Source: Pseudomonadota bacterium (GTDB lineage: Bacteria > Pseudomonadota > Alphaproteobacteria > Paracaedibacterales > CAIULA01). Taken from it: a stretch of 8,039 nucleotides of DNA. Shown here in pieces: positions 1-4,932 of the stretch. A program made the position numbers and the translations under genes. Position 1 is the stretch's first letter. The number at the start of each line of letters is the position of its first letter. Under the pieces are notes generated by a model. It saw only the letters and a program-made list of their open reading frames with translations. It ran no database searches and was not told the origin of the DNA. Location of the stretch: NCBI GenBank assembly GCA_021804455.1, contig JAJZHT010000046.1, forward strand, positions 1-8,039, in the 5' to 3' direction.

Positions 1-61
1 GATCTGCCATTTTTTTGAGATATGCCTTATAAAAAAGGCTTGGCGAATACTCATCTTTCAT
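1..61 (-). CDS. Possible start of a divergent gene, cut by the window edge
   Basis: On the minus strand an ATG at 61-59 opens a frame of 20 codons that stays open to the window edge. The peptide begins MKDEYSPSLF and has a second in-frame ATG at 10-8. A stop codon lies two codons upstream of the first ATG, so that is the earliest ATG in this frame. No good ribosome binding site precedes position 61. For the ATG at 10 there is an AAGG about 14 bases upstream, which is too far to be convincing. The composition (charged and aromatic residues mixed) looks protein-like, but 20 codons can be open by chance. If real, the gene is transcribed divergently from truA and the roughly 100 bases between them carry both promoters. 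I do not recognise the product. Confidence 0.28.
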   Translation of the reverse strand, partial: MKDEYSPSLFYKAYLKKMAD

Positions 62-147
62 GTCTTATCTATTAAGTTACGGTTATGGTTATTAAAATTC
101 AGTTAATTTTTAGTAACTTTTTTCATAAAAAGAGGCTCAGGATTTTC

Positions 148-155
148 AAGGGGGA
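148..155 (+). promoter_or_regulatory. Ribosome binding site deciding the truA start
   Basis: The purine run AAGGGGGA lies 13 bases before the ATG at 169. It is the only strong Shine-Dalgarno-like sequence near either candidate start. The in-frame ATG at 85 has none. The spacing is a little long, so the assignment also rests on where homology to TruA begins. Confidence 0.45.
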
Positions 156-168
156 TTCAAAGAACCGA

Positions 169-942
169 ATGATTGAAAAGTATCGTTATAAGATCACAAT
201 AGAATATGACGGCCGTTGTTTTCATGGTTGGCAAAGTCAATCTCACCCTGTGCATGGCGTTCTAACTACGGTGCAGGGGCTTATCCAAAAGGCTGTGTTT
301 AAAATAACGGGACAAACTGTTTTGGTAGAGGGGGCAGGCCGTACCGATGCGGGGGTCCACGCCACGGGGCAAGTGGGTCATTTTGATTTAACAACCTTTT
401 ATCCTGTGGGTCGGCTTTTGGATGCCTTAAATTTTTATATGAGGGATCAGGGATGTGTTGTTTTAAAGGTTGAATCGGTTCCTTTAACCTTTCATGCTCG
501 TTTTTCGGCTTTTTATAGAACTTACCATTACCAGATTGTCAACAGACGGGCCCCCTTGGCTTTAGACCAATTTCGTGCTTGGCATGTTATTTCCCCCTTG
601 GATGTTAAGGCTATGGATCAGGCTGCTCAACACCTTGTGGGGCACCATGATTTTAGTGCTTTTAGAGCCTCCGAATGTCAGGGAAAAACTCCTTTTAAAA
701 CCTTAACTCGATTCACTTTTCAACAGGAGGGAGAGCGAATTATAGCCATCATCCAGGCTCGTTCCTTCTTGCATAACCAAGTTCGTATTATGATGGGAAC
801 TTTAAAAAAGATTGGCGAAGGAAAATGGGCAGAGGAGGATCTGATTCGGATTCGGGATGAGAAGAAAAGAGAGCTCGCTGGCCCTACTGCACCAGCCTGG
901 GGTCTTTGTTTGGTTGATGTGGGTTATGAAGACCCCTCTTAA
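169..942 (+). CDS. truA: tRNA pseudouridine(38-40) synthase TruA
   Basis: TruA converts uridines 38, 39 and 40 in the anticodon arm of many tRNAs to pseudouridine in the cytoplasm. The 257-residue product shows the family motifs in order: KITIEYDGRCFHGWQ near the N-terminus, GAGRTDAGVHATGQV around the catalytic aspartate (residue 60, the same number as in E. coli TruA), RFSAFYRTYHYQI, GHHDFSAFRASECQGKTP, FLHNQVRIMMGTL and the C-terminal GPTAPAWGL. The open frame extends upstream to an ATG at 85, but those extra 28 residues are basic and unlike TruA. The ATG at 169 gives the normal family length and has a purine-rich ribosome binding site. In many alphaproteobacteria truA follows def and fmt; no fmt end is visible here, so it may have its own promoter between 62 and 168. 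The following gene is on the same strand, about 116 bases away. Confidence 0.96.
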   Translation: MIEKYRYKITIEYDGRCFHGWQSQSHPVHGVLTTVQGLIQKAVFKITGQTVLVEGAGRTDAGVHATGQVGHFDLTTFYPVGRLLDALNFYMRDQGCVVLKVESVPLTFHARFSAFYRTYHYQIVNRRAPLALDQFRAWHVISPLDVKAMDQAAQHLVGHHDFSAFRASECQGKTPFKTLTRFTFQQEGERIIAIIQARSFLHNQVRIMMGTLKKIGEGKWAEEDLIRIRDEKKRELAGPTAPAWGLCLVDVGYEDPS

Positions 943-975
943 TTCTTTTTTGAAAGGTCGAAAAAAATTATTTTA

Positions 976-1014
976 AACAAAGGTTTTGTTAATCAAAAAG
1001 AAAGGGTTTTGATT
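976..1014 (+). repeat. Two adjacent AT-rich inverted repeats after truA
   Basis: Two short hairpins lie back to back in the truA downstream spacer. The first is AACAAA/TTTGTT at 976-990 with a 3-base loop. The second is AATCAAAA/TTTTGATT at 991-1014 with an 8-base loop. The arms share a GGTTTTG core that occurs twice as a direct repeat. They could act as a weak terminator for truA, but the stems have few GC pairs and no uridine run follows the second. They could equally be chance in AT-rich DNA or an operator for the next gene. Confidence 0.3.
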
Positions 1015-1058
1015 TAGTTTAAAAGCCATATGGCATAAACTTTTTGGGAATTTTGGGG

Positions 1059-2768
1059 ATGTGGTATCGACAAATTCTGGTTTTTAAATTTTTACTCTGT
1101 TTGACCATACTGTCTGTTGAGGCCCAGGAAACCGATAAAGTCGAGCGTGAATCGTCAGCTAAAGCGTCTCTACAAACAGTTTACCCATCTGAGCAAGAAG
1201 AGCTTCCTCATCTTCCTTTAAGCTATCGATGGAGGCGGTTTTTTTGGGAAAATTTTGATGTTTTGCTTTTTAAGACAAGCCTTAATCTTAATCAAAACTC
1301 TCTTCAGGCACCTTCTCATATACAGTCAGAACTTGTGACGTGGGCGGCCTTGGATTCAAGAACTCCTCTTGAGAATCTTAGAACGGCAAGACATATTCCA
1401 AGAAACGAAGGCCCGTTTTTACGCAGCCTTGCTGCATCGGCAATTTATTACCTTCGTACTTTTTATCCACCTACAGCTCGTAATTTGCCATCGATACCCA
1501 CCAGCGTAGAATCAATAAAACATTTGCTTTCTGAAAAATACAGTCGTTATATTGATTTTCCCTCTTTTCCAGAGGAAATGCAAAAGGGGGCCGAAACAGG
1601 GGATATGGTGGGGGCTTTATCTCTTAAAGGGCCATTTTCCCACTATATTTCTCAATTAAACCCTTTTGACCGTTCTTACATGATTGATTTGTCGGAATAT
1701 GAGCAATGGCCTGTGAAAGAAGGGTTATGTCGTTTGGGGGGAAAGGCTGTCCTAAAATATAATCCTGAGACCCAACAAATGGAAACAGAGACTATTTCCT
1801 ATCAAGGGCAAAACTATACGAAAGATTCGGGGTCGGAATGGGAACAAAAGCAGAAAATTATGTTAATGACCATGTCGACCGATATCTCAATAACACGTCA
1901 TCTTTTGTATACTCATGCCTGCACAGCGGGGATTTTTTCAGCCGTTAATAACCTTTATCTTTCTGATAACCATCCGTTAAGAATTTTAATGTATCCTCAT
2001 CAGCATCTAACGTTGGCTGTGAATAATACCAACTTAAAATTGCTTTTCGGTAATGAGTCAGGCTTTTTCCCGAGTATTTTTAGCTATAACCGTGAAACTA
2101 TCTTGAAATTGGTGAATCAAAAAATTCAGAATTTTAACATCAGTTTTATGGATATTGAAAAAGATCTTCAAAAACGATACATGATTGGCACCCAATCTGA
2201 TGGAGAGTTTGTTCCCTATCCCTATGCTAAAAATACATTACGTTTGCGTTCCCTTATTAGCAATCATGTAAAAGGTTATTTGGATTTATATTACGCGGAC
2301 GATCAGGCCTTGCAAGAGGATGAAACCGTGAAGAGTTGGTATGAAGCTTTAAACATTTATATTCCCAATGGGATTAAAGAGTATGTTTCCGAGATTTCTA
2401 AGGAGAATCTGACAAAACTGATAACAACCTTTCTTTACACAGCGTCGGTAGAACATGAAAATGTTGGGAATGTCAAAATGCATTATGGTATTTGGCACCA
2501 ATACATCCCAACACAAGTTGCGATCGATCCTTCAAAGCTTCCCAGCGTGGATCTGTTGCATCAGTATATGGATCTTTCCTTTCTAACCTCGGTTCCATCG
2601 TTTAAGGTTGTGGATGATTTCAGTTTCCTTGGTTTGGATGAAAAGGGTAAAAACAGCCTGAAGCAATTCAGTGAAGCCATGAAGAGTTATCAACAAGAGC
2701 TTGATCAACAACCGTTTAATTTTTATACCATCTATCCCAAAAATTTAGAGACTTCGGTGAGTTCATAA
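1059..2768 (+). CDS. Secreted lipoxygenase-like protein with incomplete iron site
   Basis: The 569-residue protein starts with a Sec signal peptide (hydrophobic residues about 6-19, likely cleavage after VEA at 20-22). The ATG at 1059 is preferred because GGGAA lies 8 bases upstream; a TTG at 1044 would add five residues. By eye it matches lipoxygenases in order: RHLLYTHA (280-287), HPLRILMYPHQHLTLAVNN (305-323), PYPYAKNTLRLR (386-397), YLDLYYADD (407-415), EDETVKSW (420-427), TASVEHENVGN (461-471), and an SVS-type C-terminus. Against soybean LOX-1 as I remember it, His504 and His690 are kept (His281, His466). His499 is replaced by Ile276 and Asn694 by Gly470. The last residue is Ser, not Ile. 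Lipoxygenases oxygenate polyunsaturated fatty acids; whether this one can is doubtful. No N-terminal PLAT domain is evident. The stop overlaps the convergent peroxiredoxin gene by 6 bp. Confidence 0.68.
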   Translation: MWYRQILVFKFLLCLTILSVEAQETDKVERESSAKASLQTVYPSEQEELPHLPLSYRWRRFFWENFDVLLFKTSLNLNQNSLQAPSHIQSELVTWAALDSRTPLENLRTARHIPRNEGPFLRSLAASAIYYLRTFYPPTARNLPSIPTSVESIKHLLSEKYSRYIDFPSFPEEMQKGAETGDMVGALSLKGPFSHYISQLNPFDRSYMIDLSEYEQWPVKEGLCRLGGKAVLKYNPETQQMETETISYQGQNYTKDSGSEWEQKQKIMLMTMSTDISITRHLLYTHACTAGIFSAVNNLYLSDNHPLRILMYPHQHLTLAVNNTNLKLLFGNESGFFPSIFSYNRETILKLVNQKIQNFNISFMDIEKDLQKRYMIGTQSDGEFVPYPYAKNTLRLRSLISNHVKGYLDLYYADDQALQEDETVKSWYEALNIYIPNGIKEYVSEISKENLTKLITTFLYTASVEHENVGNVKMHYGIWHQYIPTQVAIDPSKLPSVDLLHQYMDLSFLTSVPSFKVVDDFSFLGLDEKGKNSLKQFSEAMKSYQQELDQQPFNFYTIYPKNLETSVSS

Positions 2769-3242
2769 TTTTTCAAGAATATGCTCAGCGCTGGTCAAAT
2801 GACATGTGCTGGCAGGTTCAACATCGAGGTGTTCGATCCTACCGTCCTGGATCACCATGGTATAACGTTGGGATCGAATCCCCATACCAAAACCTGTTAA
2901 GTCGAGAGCCATTCCTATGGCCTGGGTAAAGGCAGCATTCCCGTCAGCCAGCATAATCAACGCATTATGGGCTTGAAGGCTCTCCGCCCAGGCTTGCAAG
3001 ACAAAGGCATCATTAACGGCCAAACAGGCGATGGTTTGAATATCTTTTTGATGTAAATCTTGGGCATGATTCAAAAAACCAGGCAAATGTTTTGAAGAAC
3101 AAACAGGCGTAAAGGCGCCTGGTACAGCAAATAAAATACTTCTTTTCCCGGCAAAAAAATCTTTTGTATTGATTTCAAGAGGGCCACTTGCACTGGCACG
3201 CCGTAGGGTGAGATTCGGAATAATATCGCCAACTTTAATCAT
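2763..3242 (-). CDS. Prx5-type peroxiredoxin (thiol peroxidase)
   Basis: This 159-residue cytoplasmic enzyme reduces hydrogen peroxide and organic hydroperoxides with thiol electrons, usually from glutaredoxin/glutathione or thioredoxin. It carries the family signature PGAFTPVCSSKHLPGF, with peroxidatic Cys48 and the supporting Thr45 and Pro41. Cys73 lies in IACLAVNDAFVLQAW, 25 residues after Cys48, the spacing of the second cysteine in plant PrxII/Prx5 proteins. The GIRSQRYTMVIQDG segment supplies the active-site arginine (Arg123 or Arg126). A third cysteine, Cys147, lies near the C-terminus. The length is normal for the family. The ribosome binding site GAAAGGA is 7 bases before the ATG, inside the 17-base gap after the EAL gene, so the two genes very likely share a transcript. 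Its last codons overlap the end of the lipoxygenase-like gene. Confidence 0.93.
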   Translation of the reverse strand: MIKVGDIIPNLTLRRASASGPLEINTKDFFAGKRSILFAVPGAFTPVCSSKHLPGFLNHAQDLHQKDIQTIACLAVNDAFVLQAWAESLQAHNALIMLADGNAAFTQAIGMALDLTGFGMGIRSQRYTMVIQDGRIEHLDVEPASTCHLTSAEHILEKL

Positions 3243-3249
3243 TATTTTT

Positions 3250-3256
3250 TCCTTTC
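3250..3256 (-). promoter_or_regulatory. Ribosome binding site of the peroxiredoxin gene
   Basis: On the minus strand GAAAGGA sits 7 bases before the peroxiredoxin ATG. It lies wholly within the 17-base gap after the EAL stop. A good site in so short a gap supports translation of the peroxiredoxin from a shared EAL-peroxiredoxin mRNA. Confidence 0.7.
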
Positions 3257-3259
3257 TTT

Positions 3260-4102
3260 TTAATGCAGAACAGGTTTGCTACTTTTTTCCAATTCTAACC
3301 AGAATTGCTTTAAAGGAACAGGTGCACTGATCAGGAAACCTTGCACAACGTCGCACCGCATTTGCTGAATCAACAGAAGCTGCTCGGGTGTTTCCACGCC
3401 TTCACAAATGATTTCCAATTCCATTTCTTTAGCCAAGTCAATAAGGCATTTAAGAACGGCTCTAGCACTGGCAGATAAAGGGGCTTTTTGTATAAAACTT
3501 TGGTCAATTTTAACGGCGTCTACTACCAATTCCACTAAATAATTCATGGTTGCATAGCCGCTTCCGAAATCATCCAAGATGACTTTTAAGCCCATAGCGC
3601 GTAATCTTTGTATGTTTCGATTTAATATGTCTAAATTTTTAGGTTTCGGGAACTCTGTAATCTCGATGGCAATCTGGCTTGTATCAACACTGTTATGTTT
3701 TACAAAGCACGATTCCACAAAAGTTATAAAAGACTGGTTAATCATGTCTGGCGGCATATTAATGGAGAGGGGAACATGGATTGGACAAGAACGATTTTTA
3801 TGTTCCAGGTGGCGAAGAACTTGCTGGACAAGCCATTCGCTGAGAGGGTGAATAAGACCTTGATGAAGGGCCACTTGGATCCATTCTTCAATGGAAACAG
3901 AAGAAAAATCAAATGTTCTTTGCAAAGAATGTCTTGAGAAACCCGAGATTCGGGCAGGAACACGCAGCAAAACTTCACCCCCTACAATTTTCCCTGAACT
4001 GATGCTGGTTTGGGGCTGGACATAAAGTTGTAGTTGGTTATGGTTGATGGCTTGAGCTAAAAACTCAGCAAGCTGAGTGTCTTGGTAAAAAGGCTGGACC
4101 AT
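3260..4102 (-). CDS. Stand-alone EAL-domain c-di-GMP phosphodiesterase
   Basis: The 280-residue protein is essentially a single EAL domain. EAL domains hydrolyse cyclic di-GMP to linear pGpG and so lower this second messenger. The motifs for an active enzyme are all visible: EVLLR (43-47), the metal-binding Asn115 in LSINMPP, Glu147 in IEITE, Asp177-Asp178 in DDFGSGYATMNYL, Lys198 in VKIDQSF, Glu234 in CEGVETPEQ and Gln254 in VVQGFLISAPVP. No transmembrane segment, GGDEF, PAS or receiver domain is present, so its input is unknown. Between EVLLR and the QGLI helix the chain is about 13 residues longer than in typical EAL domains. No clear ribosome binding site precedes the ATG, which follows a run of seven A. 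It is the upstream gene of a pair with the peroxiredoxin. Confidence 0.93.
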   Translation of the reverse strand: MVQPFYQDTQLAEFLAQAINHNQLQLYVQPQTSISSGKIVGGEVLLRVPARISGFSRHSLQRTFDFSSVSIEEWIQVALHQGLIHPLSEWLVQQVLRHLEHKNRSCPIHVPLSINMPPDMINQSFITFVESCFVKHNSVDTSQIAIEITEFPKPKNLDILNRNIQRLRAMGLKVILDDFGSGYATMNYLVELVVDAVKIDQSFIQKAPLSASARAVLKCLIDLAKEMELEIICEGVETPEQLLLIQQMRCDVVQGFLISAPVPLKQFWLELEKSSKPVLH

Positions 4103-4133
4103 TTTTTTTGATAATTTTATTAAAAACGTGTTC

Positions 4134-4162
4134 TTTTATCATTTTTCACTCTTGGAATGCAA
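4134..4162 (-). promoter_or_regulatory. Candidate promoter of the EAL-peroxiredoxin pair
   Basis: On the minus strand TTGCAT (4162-4157) is followed after 17 bases by ATAAAA (4139-4134); with a 16-base spacer the -10 would be GATAAA. The predicted transcript would begin about 25 bases before the EAL start codon. Both hexamers are only partial matches to sigma-70, and AT-rich DNA makes such pairs common, so this is tentative. Confidence 0.25.
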
Positions 4163-4474
4163 GTTTATTTTTCCTTCTTTTTCTTTCTAAAGGAGGATTG
4201 TTTCATTTACGGGCAGGGGATTGATTGTAAAAAAGAGAGCTTTTTTTGTGAAAGTGTACAAAAACGCGACTGTCGAGGGTCGGAGTTTACCGATAAATAA
4301 CCCGTCTTAAGGATGGGATAACAAGATGATGGTGTCGTTTTTACAGGGATTTCTATATAGGGCAGTTGATTTTGCACACGCTTAAAGAGTTTTCAACTTA
4401 TAAAGGCAGAGGAGGAATTGGCCGAAAAGTCGCAACAGAGTTTCTTGGCACTTTTCCTTTTGAAGAAAAGACTC

Positions 4475-4509
4475 TTAACGTTTTTTAACCAAGATTAATA
4501 AAAAGTTAA
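4475..4509. promoter_or_regulatory. Phased TTAA array including a CtrA-type site
   Basis: Four TTAA tetramers begin at 4475, 4485, 4495 and 4506, close to one per DNA turn. The last two form a perfect TTAA-N7-TTAA, the core of the binding site for CtrA, the alphaproteobacterial cell-cycle response regulator. The other neighbouring pairs have a 6-base spacer. A fifth TTAAC lies at 4546, in the loop of the adjacent hairpin. The array might bind a regulator or produce a DNA bend. Chance is a real alternative in AT-rich DNA, and no promoter immediately beside it was recognised. Confidence 0.3.
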
Positions 4510-4539
4510 TTTCATTTTTTTGCCACCCCCCACCCACTG

Positions 4540-4556
4540 CCTCCCTTAACGGGAGG
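4540..4556. repeat. Hairpin CCTCCC/GGGAGG in a C- then G-rich segment
   Basis: CCTCCC (4540-4545) and GGGAGG (4551-4556) form a perfect 6-bp stem with loop TTAAC. Extra strand-asymmetric runs flank it: CCACCCCCCACCCAC on the left and GGGG directly on the right. Farther right, GTGGGCAG (4586-4593) could pair with CCCAC or CTGCC on the left in an alternative fold. No uridine run follows on either strand, so it is not a standard intrinsic terminator. It might be the core of a structured RNA. Confidence 0.4.
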
Positions 4557-4835
4557 GGGGCTACACCCACCACCTTCAAGAATCCGTGGGCAGAACACAT
4601 TTCATGGCCCTTTTCTCTTTTTTTAAAAAAGGGACTCTATGACCTAGGTATCTTCTATAATATCCCTCGAATTCTTACTAAAATGTTAATTTTTAAAAAT
4701 ATACAGGGGGTATAAGGGAAGGAATCAGTCTCCCCTCATAGGAATCTTTACACTTAAGCCCTTTCAACGGAGAGAGATCAAGAAAAGCGCAGAAGACAAC
4801 GTATTTTTTTAAATCTGTTTTTTTACGGTCTGAAG

Positions 4836-4841
4836 TATAAT
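4836..4841 (+). promoter_or_regulatory. Possible -10 element before the NlpD-like gene
   Basis: A perfect TATAAT lies about 90 bases before the lipoprotein start codon. No good -35 hexamer is found 16-18 bases upstream (the region reads ATCTGT/TCTGTT). If used, the transcript would begin just before or within the CCTGC/GCAGG hairpin at 4852-4865. The match is to the -10 consensus only. Confidence 0.25.
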
Positions 4842-4851
4842 TTTAAATTTG

Positions 4852-4865
4852 CCTGCTTGCGCAGG
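4852..4865 (+). repeat. Small GC hairpin in the leader of the NlpD-like gene
   Basis: CCTGC and GCAGG form a 5-bp stem around the tetraloop TTGC, extendable by two G-U type pairs. It is the most GC-rich spot within the 130 bases before the gene. It is not followed by a uridine run, so a terminator role is unlikely. It could be a 5' leader hairpin stabilising the mRNA, or an operator. Confidence 0.3.
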
Positions 4866-4920
4866 TGTATTAAGATTCACTATGATAATAAATAATTTTT
4901 AATCAGTTGTCAGGATGGGT

Positions 4921-4924
4921 AAGG
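4921..4924 (+). promoter_or_regulatory. Ribosome binding site deciding the nlpD start
   Basis: AAGG lies 8 bases before the ATG at 4933. The alternative in-frame ATG at 4915 has an AGG directly touching the start codon, which is too close. The downstream start also gives a cleaner lipoprotein signal peptide (M-L-K-K then the hydrophobic core). Confidence 0.5.
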
Positions 4925-4932
4925 TAATAAAA

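Larger units (their letters stand above)
4103..4932. other. 830-bp gap between divergent genes, no convincing gene
   Basis: This is by far the longest non-coding stretch in the window, between the divergently transcribed EAL gene and NlpD-like gene. I translated parts of both strands and found only short frames. One is a 47-codon plus-strand frame at 4157-4300 with four cysteines. Another is a plus-strand frame from a TTG at 4366 to about 4488, containing TYKGRGGIGRKVATEF. Neither has a normal start with a placed ribosome binding site. Purine-rich Shine-Dalgarno-like motifs occur at 4189-4196 (AAAGGAGG) and 4408-4415 (AGAGGAGG). Also present are phased TTAA motifs (4475-4509), a C-rich then G-rich segment (about 4522-4593), a CCCTTTT/AAAAGGG pairing (4608-4633), a lone TATAAT at 4656-4661, and a TATAAT plus hairpin near the right end. 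It could hold a small RNA, a decayed gene, or a large regulatory region. Confidence 0.6.

Noticed and set aside
85..168. Upstream extension of truA from an ATG at 85
   Set aside because: The 28 extra residues are unlike TruA, there is no ribosome binding site at 85, and the start at 169 puts the catalytic Asp at position 60 as in E. coli.
3579..3978. Open frames of 78-90 codons on both strands within the EAL gene
   Set aside because: They overlap a gene with all conserved EAL motifs and show no recognisable motifs; they are shadows of its codon pattern.
4608..4633. CCCTTTT/AAAAGGG pairing as an intrinsic terminator
   Set aside because: The stem is AT-rich, the loop is long and no uridine run follows on either strand.
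4103..4932. A known housekeeping RNA (tmRNA, SRP RNA, RNase P RNA, 6S RNA) or a tRNA in the long gap
   Set aside because: I looked for their best conserved sequence blocks and did not find them; the hairpins present do not fit those folds. A novel RNA remains possible.
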